A stretch of 64,000 bases of DNA from Cryptomeria japonica (Eukaryota; Streptophyta; Pinopsida; Cupressales; Cupressaceae): the NCBI RefSeq assembly GCF_030272615.1, contig NC_081405.1:24071772-24135771 (forward strand), written 5' to 3'. Shown here piece after piece: positions 22,043 through 34,450 of the stretch (position 1 is its first letter; each line of letters starts with the position of its first letter). A model generated the notes under the pieces. That model was not told the origin of the DNA. It made no database searches and saw only the letters and a program-made list of their open reading frames with translations. The position numbers were made by a program, and so were the translations under genes.

Positions 22043-24991
22043 ATCATTGATAGTGGTTGTTCACATCACATGACCAGTGATCGGAGCAAATTTCTTTCTC
22101 TGAAAGAATTTGATGGCAGAGTTGTAATATTTGACAATGACTCACCCTGCATGGTTAAAGGTAAGGGAACTATTTCTCTTAATGGAAAGAGTAGTGCAAA
22201 TGATGTCTACTGGGTTGAAGGTTTAAAGCATAATCTTTTGAGTGTCGCACAACTCAATGGCAAAGGATACCCATTGGAATTTAAAACTGCTATGTGCAAA
22301 ATCTATGACAACAAAGGTGAACTGATTGCAACTGGGAAGCAAACTAAAGGTAACTTGTTTCATCTTAATCCTAAAGTCAGCAACTATTTAATTGAAAAGA
22401 TAGATGATAGTTGGCTTTGGCATAGGATATTTTATCATATAAACTTTCAAGAGAAAATCTTTTTCAGCAGAACATTTGTTAGATTTGGTTCATACAAATC
22501 TTTGTGGACCAATAAGAACAAAAAGTATTCAAGGTGATAGATATTTTATGATCTTCACTGATGATTGCTCAAGGATGATGTGGGTCACATTGTTGAAGGA
22601 TAATACTGAAGCTTTTGGTAAGTTCAAGGCATTCAAGGCCTTAGCTGAGAAAGAGAGTGGTAAGAAGATAAATTGTCTGAGGATAGATCAAGGCGGTGAA
22701 TTTACTTCTGAGGAATTCACTACGTATTGTGAAGAAAATGGTATCAATCAAAATCTTTCTATACCGAGGACACCACAACAAAATGGTATCATAGAGAGAA
22801 ACAATTAGTCAGTTCTTGAAGCTGCTAGGACGATGTTGATACAAGGAGGTGTAGTGAAAACTTTCTGGAGAGAAGTTGTTAGCACGATTGTCTACACTAT
22901 AAACCGGATTCTGGTAACGAAAGGTAAGGACAAGACTCCTTATGAATATTGGTATGGTAGATCACCTGGTGTTAGTTATTTAAGAATATGTGGAAGCAAA
23001 TGTTTTATTAAGAGAGGTGATTACATTAGCAAATTTGAGGCTAAAAGTGATGAAGGTATATTTCTTGGCTATTCCACCAAGAGTAAGGCCTACAAGTGTT
23101 TTAACAACTGGACACAGATAATTATTGAGAGTGTTTATGTTCAAGTGGATGAAATTCCTGAACTCTCAGAGGAAACCAGTTCAGAGAAAAAGGATGAATA
23201 TCCTTGCATTTTGTTTTTGGAACCAAAAAATGTCAAATCTAAAACTGACAAAGAAAATACCGATGTACCAGTTCAACCAGAACAAATAAATTCAGAAGAA
23301 GATGATGATAATGAAGAAGTTGAACCTAAAGATAATGATCATGTTATTCCAAGATATGTTAGACTGAATCACAATCCTGAATAGATTATTGGGGATAGGA
23401 TGTTGGAGTAAAACCAGAAGAAGAATCAGAGAGAATTCTTGCATGATCTCCACTATTGAACCAAGAACTGCTAAGGAGGCATTTGGTGATGATCATTGGG
23501 TTAAAGATATGGAGGAGGAATTAGATCAAATTGAGAAGAACAACACATGGACCCTGGTACCCTGACCGGTAAATAAAAAATGTGATAGGAACTAAGTGGG
23601 TTTTTAGTAGCAAATTGAATGAAGATGGTGATGTAGTTCGCAACAAAGCTAGGTTGGTTTGCAAAGGTTATGCACAAGAGGAAGGAGAAGACTATGGTGA
23701 AACTTTTGCACTAGTGGCAAGACTGGAAGGTGTCAGAACTTTACTTGCATTTGCAACACAAGAAAATCAAGGTATAGTAGATGGATGTTAAGTCAATGTT
23801 TTTGAATGGGATACTTGAAGAAGAAATATACATTGAGCAGCTAGATGGTTATGCTCCGACTGATAAGAGAGACATGGTATGCAGATTGCATAAAGCTTTA
23901 TATGGATTAAAGTAGGCACCTAGAGCATGGTATGAAAGGCTTCATACACATCTGATGAAGATAGCCTTTCTAAGAACCAATGATGATAGTAACATATATC
24001 TCAAATCTAAAGGAGATAAAATACTAGTTGGTGAAGTATTTGTTGATGATATCATATTTGGAGGTAATGATTACATGAGCAATAGTTTTGCAGATGAAAC
24101 AAAAAATGAGTTTGAAATGTCTTTAGTGGGGGAAATAAAAAATTTCATAGGCTTGCAAATACAACAAATGAAGAATGATATTTTCATCACACAGTCTAAG
24201 TATATGAAAGAGGTCTTGAAGACATTTGGCATGAGTGATTGTAAACTAGTTGGGACACCTATGGTTACAAGTTGTAAGTTGTCTAAGGAAGATGAGTCCA
24301 AATCTGTTGATGAGAAGGAATGCAGGTCAATGATTGGAAAATTGCACTATGTTGTTTAGAGTAGACCAGACATAGCTCATGCAGTTGGCATAGTTGCTAG
24401 ATTCTAGAAGAATCCTAAGGAAACACATCTAATAGCAACCAAAAGAATTTTGAGATACTTGAAAGGTATTGTTGACTATGGGTTATGGTATCCAAATGGA
24501 GGAAATTGTGACTCAAAGGTGTACATAGATGCAGATTGGGCAGGAAATGTTGATGACCGGAAAAGCACAACCGGTGGAGCATTTTTATTAGAGGAAGACT
24601 TGTTTCATGGAGTAGTGAGAAGAAGAGTTGTACTTCACAATCTACTACTGAAGCTGAGTATGTTGCAGCTTACACGAATTGCACATAGGCTATATGGATG
24701 AGGCACATTTTGGAAGGTTTTAAGATGAAGATTTCAGAACCTATAAATATTTTATGTGATAATACAAGTGCCATAAATATTTCCAAGAACCTTGTTTTGC
24801 ACACACGAACCAAGCATATTGAATTGAAGTATCATATCTTGAGGGAAAAAGTTCAGAGTAAAGATGTGATCTTAGAGCATGTTTCTACCAAGGAGCAGCT
24901 TGCAGATATTTTTACTAAACCTCTGCCTAAGACTACTTTTGAGTATCTTAGAAGTCAGTTAGGGGTTGTCCCTCTTCATGAAGTCAGTTAA
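22043..24991 (+). pseudogene. TE-3 pol: protease, integrase, RT, RNase H
   Basis: Protease: IIDSGCSHHM at 22043-22075. GAG-pre-integrase: HNLLSVAQL and WLWHRIFYHINF. Integrase (22476-23100): first Asp replaced (HTNLCGP instead of HTDLCGP), second in RIDQGGEF, Glu in GIIERNN. RT: KARLVCKGYAQEEGEDYGETFA (23640-23710), then FVDDIIF (24040, both catalytic Asp present). RNase H: YIDADWAGNVDDRKSTTGGAF (24520) to ADIFTKPLPKTTFEYLRSQLGV, ending at 24991. At least three frame changes and many TAG/TGA stops, several looking like CAG or TGG to TAG. Confidence 0.88.
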
Positions 24992-25323
24992 GTATGATGT
25001 AGATTACATTAGTCCTGGAGCTACTTGCAGAATTTTACAGGAGGATTGGTTTAGAAGTGGATGTATTCTACAGGGGGAGCATCAAGTTGCAGATTGTTGA
25101 TGATGCATGGTGAAATTTGACATTACATGTTTTACTTTCAATTTGGAATTGTTGTCAAATGGGGAGAAGAATTATGTGATTATGAGAAGGAGAACCAGTG
25201 ACAAGCTGAAGACATAGAGAGCATGGTGAATCCTTCGTAATGTAAACCAGGATTCCTATTCACAATCACACAGCAATCAATGGTATTGATATTTGTATTG
25301 CCATCAATGCCAAAGGGGGAGAT
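24992..25323 (+). other. TE-3 3' untranslated region and polypurine tract
   Basis: No coding signal. AAAGGGGGAGAT at 25312-25323 directly precedes the 3' LTR and is the PPT. A similar sequence precedes the TE-7, TE-8 and TE-6 3' LTRs. Confidence 0.85.
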
Positions 25324-26685
25324 TGTTGGCATTTGCATGAAGATTGAATTAATAATATGTTATGTTGTCATTGTGTCAATAAACTGGTAATGATATTATT
25401 GTAATATTGTTACTGTAAGTGGTAGCAAGAATTTATGGAGTGAAGCGATAACCGGTGTAAACCTTATCTATTGTTGTAACCGGTAAACCCTACCTGTTGT
25501 TTTTTATAAAACCTAACCGATTAAGTTTTGTGAATTGGTTATATTGGTTTATGATCTGATGATGAGCGGTAATGATGATGACACACATGATTATTGTATG
25601 AAGACAATTCCAAGAGATTTTGGTGAGTTGTTGTAACGGTTTTTATCTAAAGAATGAGAAAATGTATTGTATCTAATGCAAAGCGCTTGATGAGTTACTA
25701 AGTTCAATGAAGTGGTGATCAAGGAGCGATCAAGGTTTTCTTAATTGTGTAGAGATTGCTATGCTATCCAATGGTCATACTTGAACTGAATTTCTTTATA
25801 ATCTCGATGAGAGTTAGGTTTTTGTCATGTTACTGACCTAATTGATTTGTATTTAAGGTCGATGAATTTGTTTAGTTTTATAGAGTTGGCAAAGAGATAG
25901 ACACAATTCAGTTGAGTGTGTGGTTGTCGAACCAGATGATGTATCTGCAGTTTGAGTAAAGGCAGATAGGAGCATGAAATGGATCTGATCAAGCAAGTGT
26001 AGTGCTATTCAGACGGATCAACAAACTCATGTTGTTTTCTAACAATTATAGCAGAATTGAAATCCCCTAACCGGGTAAGCTCTAACAAGCTTGGTGCTTT
26101 TCAAATCCTCTAACAAAGTGGTCCATTAGATTGGATTTTCAAATCCTCTACCAAGGTTACTCCTTAGAGGGTATTTCTTCTAACAAGGCATTTGTAGTCA
26201 ATCCCTTAACCGAGTGATTCCTAACAGGATCAGTTCTTAATAGGACTTTTTGTAAAGCTTTAATAGGCTAGGCTCCTAACAGGGTGAACTTCAAAAGAGT
26301 TTAGATAGTTATCTTGTGAGTCCCATCTCACCGTGGTTTTTACCTATTTTGGGTTTCCACGTCAAAAATATTTGTGTCAAGTGGTGAATGTTACTGTGGT
26401 TAAGTTTTCATGGTTGATTTACTTAACTAATTAACTATTCTGATAAGTCATGATAACCAGAAGCATTGAGATATGAAGAAGTTGTTTACTGTTAATTTGT
26501 TGTAACAGACAACCGGTTGATCTTATGAGTTCTTATCTTGATAGAGGTATTAGATTGTTAGTTCTATGTTTACTTTGAGAGATTGATTTTTTATTGGTGA
26601 AGTTTATATCAGTTTTTCTATCTATTGATTCACCCCCCTCCCTCTCAGTAGTTGATTAGATACTTATTCTTTCATCATACCATCA
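25324..26685 (+). repeat. TE-3 3' LTR
   Basis: TGTTGGCATTTGCATGAAG to ATACCATCA, followed by TSD CAATA. Differs from the 5' LTR by scattered substitutions and small indels, so an old insertion. Confidence 0.95.
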
Positions 26686-26692
26686 CAATAGT

Positions 26693-28710
26693 CTAATTAG
26701 GGTCAAATGTAATGCATAAGTCCTTAGGAGGTTTGTTTTTATCAATAAGGTTCACCACATTATTAGAATCAAGGCCAACATCATTAGGAGAGAAGGCAAG
26801 ACGATACGTCTCAATCACATTAGTGGAATGGGAAGGTAAAGGATCAGTGAAAATTTGAAGGTTTTGATTAGGAGGAGCTATGAATTTGTTTCCTTTATCA
26901 TTCAAACCAACCAGAGATATGGTATTGTTAGTAATCAAGTCTTGAATCTTACTTCTCAAGGAATAATACTTTTCAATGTCATGATCGGGTTGACGATGGT
27001 ATTGGCAAAAGGCTTTGGCATCATAAGAAGGTGGTAAAGGCTATCAATTGGTTTAATAGGGGTAAGTTTCAACACATTCCTTTGTAACAATTGTGACATA
27101 ATACTATGCAAAGATTCATTAAGAGGAGTGAATTCTTTTCTAAATTATTTGGCCAAAGGAGGCACACCTATTGTTGCGACTGCTACTTGAGTGTTTTTGT
27201 TATCATTGAACTTGATGAATCCCTTATTCAGTTTGAACTTCACAAAAGGTTGTTGAGCACTTTCACTTTTATCATGCGGAGCCATTGAAGATGATTGTTC
27301 CAATTGAATCATTCTAAGTTGATAATTGTGAAGTACTACACACAACTGCATAAAGGAAGTAAACTCAAAAAAGAGAAGTTTATCCCTAATATCTTTTTGC
27401 AAATTAGAAATGAAAATTCTTTGAATATCTTGATCAAGCACAAGAAAAGAAATTTGAGAATACAAATGCTTATATCTACTAATAAAATGAGTCACTTTTT
27501 CATTAACACCTTGTTTACAATGCATCAAATCAATCAAAGTGATCTTAGGACCAATATTATTGTGAAATTGTTGAATAAAAGCATTAGCCAATTTTTTAAA
27601 ACAAGTAATAAATAAGGAGGCAAAGAACAATACCATTGCAAAGCTTTATCCCTTAGTGTTCTAGTAGACAATTTAGCCAACAATCTTTGATCATGAGCAA
27701 AATTACTACACAAAGTTTGAAATATTTTCGCATGAGTCAAGGGATCACATTTTCCATTATAAAGTTCCAATTGAGTGACTTCTACATGTTTAGGAGGGAC
27801 AACTCAAACAATGTCATTGGATAATGGGCTCTCTACATCAAATGTGGGCACATTATACTTAGATTGATTCATGGAAGCTATTTGTTGTTGTAAAGAAGAT
27901 ATTGTTTGTGCTAGACTATTGATGGTAGCTTCGATACAAGGATTGAAATTGGACATGTTGGATTGAGGAGGGGTAACATTATTTAATGAAGGAAGGGGTT
28001 GAGAATAAGGAGGTATATTTTTATATGAAGGTGGGGGTTGAGAATAAGGAGGTGGGACACTATGATAGGTGGGTATGGGAGATGATTGGGTAACAAATGG
28101 AAGACACATAGTAGGAGGGATGAAGGAATTATGATTAGAGGATTTTTCCCCTTGACTAATACTTGTAGGTATGAAATTTTGTGTAGAGGTAGCCATTGAT
28201 ATTAGATGTAAAGGTGGGAACACTAGCCATAGGGGTAGTCAAAATAATGGAATGATTAACTTGACTAGGAGGTTGTGTATAAACAAGGAATTTAGCACAA
28301 CTCTTCATGGGCATAATATTAGTATCAACAATATGAGAAATACCACTCAAGACATCAACACTAAGTTTATCACTTTGAACCATTCTTTTTAATCCTTCAA
28401 TCAATGGGAGAGCTTCAATTTTTGGGTATTGTTGACTCATGCATTGTTGAAGATTTTTAAATTGATTATCAATCTTCTCCAATTGGTCAACAAAAACCCT
28501 ACTTAGCGATTCATCCACATCATGAGAATTATGAAAAGAATGAGGATAAACAGGGACATTTGTAGGATTGGAAGAACCGCCAACATCCTCATGAAATAAG
28601 TTATCCAAATTAGGCTCCATCTCCTCAGCAATTAAATCTTGGGAAGCCTTAATTCTACAATTTTTTCTCACTAGGATATTGTAGGCTGGACTAATAGTAG
28701 TAAAACTCAT
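26693..28710 (-). pseudogene. TE-4 gag and start of protease region
   Basis: Open pieces 28710-28156, 28223-27804, 27770-27534, 27636-27145 and 26959-26693, in different frames. A Pro/Ser/Tyr-rich N-terminal half (PPPYSQPPPSYKNIPPYSQP), a short coil (LAQTISSLQQQIASMNQ), then the Retrotrans_gag core: GKCDPLTHAKIFQTLC, LRDKALQWYCSLPP and FIQQFHNNI. Then a knuckle-like FCQYHRQPDHDIEKYYSL in which the expected last Cys is Tyr. It ends against TE-3 at the duplicated CAATA. Capsid protein of a dead element. Confidence 0.8.
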
Positions 28711-29585
28711 GAACTAAGGGAGGGAAATTTGAAATTTGAATCTAATTTCGAAATTTGCAAAAAATTGAATAATGCAAAATTTTAGAAAATTGATTATTCA
28801 AATAAATAAGGAAATTGATTTAAAAAAAGGATTATTTATGTAATAAGACCAAGGTAAGGCGGGTTGGGCACTAGGTTGGGTCGGAGGGATACCACTAGTG
28901 CAACAAACAAAAAAAACCTCTTAATTCAAATTTAAAATTACCCACTAGGAGATAGAAATTTAAATTTAAGGCTTTGTAAAGAGAACCATTTAATTTTAAA
29001 ATTATCCAAAAATAAATTTAAAATTAGGGTCTTGTAAAAAGAAGCTCTTAATTCTAAACTAAAGTGAACTTTGATGAAAATTAGGTCTCTTTTAATTAAC
29101 ACTTAATTTTAAAATTTAAATTTGAAATTGTCCACAAGAATTTAAAATTTAAAATTAGGGCCTTGTAAAATAACATCTTAATTTTAAAATTTAAATTTGA
29201 AATTAGATCTAATGTTGAAATTTTGATTTGAAACAAATTTGAAATGGGAAATTCAAAACTTAAACAACCCACAAGCTCAATTTTTAAAATGTAAAAATTA
29301 AGGTTTTGAAAATGAACCACTTAATTTTAAAATTTGAATTTGAAATTTTGGCTTGTAAGTGAAATTTTGAATTTGGAAATTTGAAAGACACTCGGATCTA
29401 AAATAATTAATCCAAATTAAACAAATCACAAGATTAGTTTTAAATTTAAAAATTAGGGTTTTAGTGAAATTAACCTCTAAATTTTTTAAAATTCACTTGG
29501 AAATTAAACTTGCAAAATGAAAACTTGAATTTTAAATTGCATAAACACTCATATCTGAGAACAAAAATTAGAATTAAAGTTGTAG
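28711..29585 (-). repeat. TE-4 leader: degenerate AT-rich repeats
   Basis: Between PBS and gag. From about 28890 to 29560 a theme like AATTTAAAATTAGGG.CTTGTAAA with AATTTTAAAATTTAAATTTG recurs at least seven times at irregular spacing of 60-120 bases. No credible gene; the 74-aa frame at 29096-29320 is made of the repeat. Confidence 0.6.
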
Positions 29586-29601
29586 CATGTTGGGTTCACC
29601 A
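29586..29601 (-). other. TE-4 primer-binding site (putative)
   Basis: - strand TGGTGAACCCAACATG, 8 bases beyond the LTR end. The tRNA was not assigned. Confidence 0.5.
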
Positions 29602-29609
29602 AAATATAG

Positions 29610-30787
29610 TGGTGAAAAATTATGGTTTTCACCATAGAAGGATAAAAAGCCACTAATTTACCATTACATTCAAAAGAGGAAAGGGAATCAACTAGATTCA
29701 GTCATAAATCAAACAAGGACTGAATATTGAATGGATTTGGGGTGATTATGTGATAGTGTTGTTCCTCTTTTGTAAATTGAATTGTTGAAAGTAGGTAAAG
29801 TGTTGAAAAATGAAGGAAAATTTGAGAAAACAATGAGCTACGGATGCGAGATTTTTGCATGCACCTAGATCTGAGCAATGTAAGCCGAGTCAGATTTGAT
29901 CCACAAAAAAACTCTAGAAATGTTAGGACCGTGGTGGCAATTGCCCTGGTCCTCCACACTTTTCACACACCAAAGGGGGATTGATTCGTCTCTGTAAATA
30001 AAGTTATTCTAGGAAGTATAACTCCATACCTATTTCCTACATACAAAAAGAGGAGAAATACGTTGAGAATAGGGGCTTGCCTGAGGTCAAACCTTGGTTT
30101 TAGAATTAACCATGAAATAAAAATAAAAATAAAAATAATTGAAATGACTGTAATGGAAGATTCTCCTTTTGAGGGAGATGATGAATTATAACTGAAAATT
30201 AAATGATGATACCTCCTTGTGAAGTTTTACTTGTCTCCACACGGAATTAGGGCTTGACAGAGTCTTCAACAAAATAGGATGAATAATGTCATCTTCAATT
30301 CTTGAATCTTGTTTTTTTGTTGCTCCAAGCCTTGAAGGAAGACTGATTAATGCTTAAACGCTTGAATTCTTGATTGCTTGATGTCGTATGTGTGCTCTTT
30401 CTAATTGATGGATGGAAAATGAGAGGGGAAATCCTCCTTTTATACTTGTCTGTCGGGAAAACTGATTAATTTTCCGACAATAGCCAATGCGGAAAGGGGG
30501 ATCCCACTTAAATTTAAAATAGTAAAATTGGTTTGAGGGGGCCCAAAAATGAGGGGGGCCATGGCATGGCACCATGGTCCTAATGAGGACTAGGGTGCCA
30601 CGCCTTGGTCATACCTTATTTTTTAGGTCAAGATCATGTGCAAAATGGGTGAAAAATGCAAAAAAGGGGTGCAATATGAAAGGGGCACGATCATAATCAG
30701 GTCCCAATAGGCCAAGGGGCACAAAAACTAAGGTGAGGACCTAAATGCAGCCAAAACTACAAAGGTCTACAATTTTAGGATGCTACA
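29610..30787 (-). repeat. TE-4 5' LTR
   Basis: - strand TGTAGCATCCTAAAATTG ... TTTTTCACCA, about 1.18 kb. The right end is sharp (it interrupts the TE-5 RT frame at 30787/30788). The left end is placed by the TG/CA rule and nearby PBS and may be off by a few bases. No second copy is in the window. Confidence 0.65.
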
Positions 30788-31220
30788 CTATCTTAATCTG
30801 ATTGTATCCAAAGAATCCATCCATAAGTGATAACATTGCATGGTCGACAGTGAGATAAATGATTAAATCAATGTTTGGCAATGGGAAGTCATCCTTGGGA
30901 CAAGCCTTGTTAATGTCTCTAAAATTGGTGCATATTCTTGTGTTACCATCCGGTTTGTTGAAAAGTACAACATTGGAAATCCATTCAGGGTAATTAATTG
31001 GTCTAATGAAGCCAACATCCAATAAATTTTCAAGCTCAACCTTCACTGGTAATGCCACCGATGGATGCATCTTATGCAATTTCTGTTTGACTGGTTTGGC
31101 ATCTGGAGTGATTGTCAAGTGATGCATAACCAAGTCAGTATCAAGCCTAGGCATATCTGCATATGACCATGCAAAATTTATCTCTCTATGTGAAGAACTT
31201 TGTGAACTTTCGTCACTCAA
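30788..31220 (-). pseudogene. TE-5 reverse transcriptase, N-terminal part
   Basis: INFAWSYADMPRLDTDLVMHHLTI (pre-RT), LLDVGFIRPINYPEWISNVVLFNKPDG, RICTNFRDINKACPKDDFPLPNIDLI and the first catalytic Asp in LSLMDGFFGYNQIKIV, where the TE-4 LTR cuts it. The YxDD box and everything after are not found in the window. Confidence 0.88.
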
Positions 31221-32790
31221 TTTTTGTCAATGAGTGTGCAAGAAAGATGTTACGTGGCACCTCTTTTGTCCCATGTTTGTTTTGATGGTTTCTTCGATCA
31301 ATATAAACTACTTTTCCTAATATAATGTCATAGGGAGAGTGTCAAACCTTCCATCCCCGGGTTCCTCAAAGAGGTTTTCACCATCAGATGCGTCCTTTAT
31401 TTTTAATTTTTTGGGGTCAGAAAGTGCCACAATGTGGTTTTCACTAAAAGACCCATTATTTGTTTTTGTTTTAATATTTTTGCAACTGGAAGGTTTGGCA
31501 CCCTCTTTGAAGTATGCCACGTTGTTGTTTTCAATGGTGTATCCTACTTTGTGATCCCCAAGAGAGAGATCATCTCTTATGCCAAGGTAATCAATGAAGG
31601 GATCATCATTTTGGAATATGTCACCTTGTGGAGGCCCTTGTTGGTCCCAGTCAATATGTTGTGGGAGGACGATGGGAAGGCCATCAATATGTTCAAACTC
31701 GACAGGTGTAAGGGTAAAGACACAAGAATATTTAGGTATGTCAATAAGGTCATCGAGGTCATCACCGATACTCTCCTCATTAATATTGATTGTGAATGAA
31801 TCTAAATCAACATCACTGGAAGGACACTCAACAACGAGAGTTCTCACTTTTTGTGGTTTTCGCCTAGAGCCTTGAGATGTAGAAGTTTTGAGATCCCAAA
31901 AAGTATTTATCCATGCTTCACCACTATCTTGTTTTTCTTGAGATGTAGAACTAGATGATGCTGCTTGACCAACTCTAAATATCTCTCTAATTTTTTCTTC
32001 CTCAATGGGTTCACCAGGTTCTCTAAAATTTTATGCAATCTCATAATCACTAGATGATTTGTCAGAATCCCATTCCCATTCATTTAAATCTATATAATAG
32101 CATCTCTCTTGTTGTTGGTCATTAGTGGAAGTGGGATAAGCTATTTGCAATGTTTCTTGGGAATCAAGACCATGTAATCTCAATGGGTAAAGCCAATTCC
32201 TTTTGTTCATTGTTTCTTTGGTACTAATTCGCATTGCAATGGTTCCACAATACCTTTATTTTGTAGGCCAAGAGGACCTTTTCCATCCATTTTTTGTATA
32301 AACTTGAAGCCTTTTCATAGTTTTCAACTGGTTTTGTGATGTGGTCTTGATTAGGTTGTTCTTTTGGTTCCTTATAAAGCATCGTGTTGATATCTTCTTC
32401 TTCTATTTCACCCCATCTCTTGAAAGTAGTGGGATCCCATTTTATGATGAGTGTTGATGTCTATCTTGATTAATGTGGTCTACCATAATTTTTAGGAGAG
32501 TCCATTAATTTCCTTAGATACATGGTTTGATTCAAGTTGTATTCTCCCATGCCTTTGTCCTTGAATTTTCCTTTAAGCTATGCTTGCTTTTATGAGGAGG
32601 CTTTTAATGATTCTAGATCAATGTATGTTGAAGATGGACTAGCCCCTCCATTGATTGGGACTATTATTTTAGGTCTTGGTTGAAGATTGTTGCAATATAT
32701 GTTATGTATGGATTTGGATCACCTTTAACTGTGATTTTGGTTCCATTGTATGGACACTTAATGCATTAGTGATAAGTAGAAGGCACTACT
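31221..32790 (-). pseudogene. TE-5 protease-RT linker
   Basis: Acidic, Asp/Ser-rich linker in pieces (31847-31317, 32234-32031): YYIDLNEWEWDSDKSSSDYE, LDSFTININEESIGDDLDDL, IPKYSCVFTLTPVEFEHIDGLP. Such long linkers before the RT are usual in Tat-like elements. No catalytic domain recognised; several stops. Confidence 0.6.
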
Positions 32791-33311
32791 CTCATTTCAT
32801 GTATTCATGGTCATCCCAAAAGTATATTGTATGTGAGATTAATATCAAGGACTTGGAAAACCACATCCTTTGTTACTGGCCCAACTCTTAGAGGTAAAGT
32901 GGTTGTTCCTTTTGAGGGGTGTTCTTCATAATCATATGCCATTATGGTGATCTTCTTTCTAGAATCCACAAGTTTTTTAGAGTATCCCAATTGTATGATA
33001 GCTTTCAATGTACAAATATTAATGCCTACTCCATCAATAAAGACTTATTTTATATGATGTTTATGGAAGAAAGATTCAATGTGAATTGGTGCATTGTGTG
33101 GTTGTTGTGAAGATCTGTCATATTCTTGAATGAATGTAAGGTAGTGGGGGGTAGAAAGGTGTCCCACCATGGCTTGAAACTGGTCCATGTTTAGATCTAT
33201 AGGAATGAATGTCTCTCTCAAGATTTTCTCCACAATAACCTTATGTGAGTGTGAAATGTAAAAAAGCTCAAGGATCAAAATAAGGATGAGTGTATTTCCT
33301 AATTTGTCTAC
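32791..33311 (-). pseudogene. TE-5 aspartic protease
   Basis: DQFQAMVGHLSTPHYLTF and HIESFFHKHHIK, one stop, then VFIDGVGINICTLKAI (the DGG-like active site with Gly-to-Val) and KITIMAYDYEEHPSKGTTTLPL, VFQVLDINLTYNILLG (flap and C-terminal strand). The upstream end is the TE-6 insertion point: GTCTAC at 33306-33311 is repeated at 61659-61664. Confidence 0.8.
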
Positions 33312-34420
33312 TATTAGGATCCAATAACACTCAAATGGGGGGTGAATCAATGTTCTACCAGAATGGAGAAATTTAACCTTATTAACACAACAACTCAGTA
33401 ACTGATAAACATAAAAGCATATAACAATAAGAAATAATGCAACCACAAATATGAACACCATAACACCATATATTTAGACATGGAAAACCTCAAAGAGGAA
33501 AAACCATGGTGGGATTGGAGACCCACAATATCTATCCATTGATCATATGAATAAATATTACAATAAGGGGACTGCACATGCAAGAAGGCCAACAACCTAG
33601 AGCACACTGCTCATCACAAAAGGAGTCTCACTAACTAAAGAAAACATCAGAGTACAATCTGGAATGAAGATTGAACTACAACTATAGCATCTCCTATGCC
33701 TAAGTACAGTTCTAGTTAAGCTCAATACTGAAAGTCTTAAACCTCTTCCACAAACCCAATTTGATCACCTATGATCGACCAAAACCTCTACATATGCTTA
33801 CAACTTTATTCGCACACAGATAATCCCATAACCTTCATCCCATGATCTACAAAGAGATCTTTAATCATATTTATACCAACTTGAGACCTAAACAATTAGG
33901 TTGGCCACCTAAAAGATAATAAAATAAATATGTTACATAATCCCACAAACCAATGATAAACCAAGTCAGCCTAAGATCAAAACAATATAATCCAATCAAT
34001 AAATTCAACCGGTAACGCATTAGGATCATCCACCAACATGTTACATAAACCGGTCCATAACCTAATAGAATAAGACCAAACCCAAAATAGGTCGCCATAA
34101 ACCAAATCTGACACCACCGATCATCAGGAACACAAACAAGATAACCAACAGCGTCCCAAAAACTATCTAGAAGCCACACCAACACCACTTATCAAATGCA
34201 TCAAAAGATCTCCAACAAAGCTCTGTCGGTAAAACCCTTACTGGTGACCAAAAGGCTTACTAGAACAATGATAGCATCTAGATCATCAAATCCCAAACCA
34301 ACTAATCATGATACACATGAGTGACAGATCCAAACAAATTCCACAAACCAAAGCATAACGAAGCATATCAAATCAATATCATAATCCAACCAGTCTACAG
34401 GGACCTATCGAAAACCGGTA
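33312..34420 (-). repeat. TE-6 3' LTR, main part
   Basis: Matches 60483-61572 (for example GGAAAACCTCAAAGAGG, then AAAACCATGGTGGGATTGGA). The left terminus has decayed from TGTTGGGATCC to TATTAGGATCC. Its last 144 bases (34277-34420) occur again at 42036-42169 on the far side of TE-7. Small frames (33395-33607, 33871-34188) are chance frames. Confidence 0.82.
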
Positions 34421-34450
34421 TTGTTGGCATTATAACAGACAAGGGGAGAT
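34421..34450 (+). other. 30-bp filler left of TE-7
   Basis: TTGTTGGCATTATAACAGAC followed by AAGGGGAGAT. Absent from the other TE-6 LTR at this position. It looks like scrambled TE-7-family LTR start and PPT sequence, suggesting a recombination or repair junction rather than simple integration. Confidence 0.55.

Larger units (their letters stand above)
19591..26685 (+). mobile_element. TE-3: complete but decayed Ty1/copia element
   Basis: 7095 bp, bounded by TGTTGG...CCATCA LTRs of 1339 and 1362 bp, with TSD CAATA on both sides (19586-19590, 26686-26690). It has an initiator-Met PBS, a PPT, and the copia domain order gag, protease, integrase, RT, RNase H. Pol is in several frames with many stops. 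The LTR shares long blocks with the TE-8 LTR. Confidence 0.95.
26686..30787 (-). mobile_element. TE-4: Ty3/gypsy element, 5' LTR, leader and gag-protease start only
   Basis: On the - strand: LTR 30787-29610, PBS 29601-29586, leader to 28711, gag 28710-26690, then the protease interrupted by TE-3 and TE-2 (short continuation at 19590-19511). Its RT, integrase and 3' LTR are not in the window and would lie beyond TE-1 or be lost. It is inserted in the RT of TE-5: CTATC at 30788-30792 is probably its target duplication. Confidence 0.8.
30788..33311 (-). mobile_element. TE-5 (left part): Ty3/gypsy protease to RT
   Basis: Half of a - strand Ty3 element whose gag lies at 61659-64000; the two halves are separated by the 28.3-kb TE-6 nest. 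Removing TE-6 plus one target copy rejoins a single open frame at Val-Asp (GTA GAC), so they are one element. It is cut at its own RT by the TE-4 LTR at 30787. The Tat/Athila-like sequence FAWSYADMPRLDTDLVMHHL suggests the non-chromoviral branch. Confidence 0.85.
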
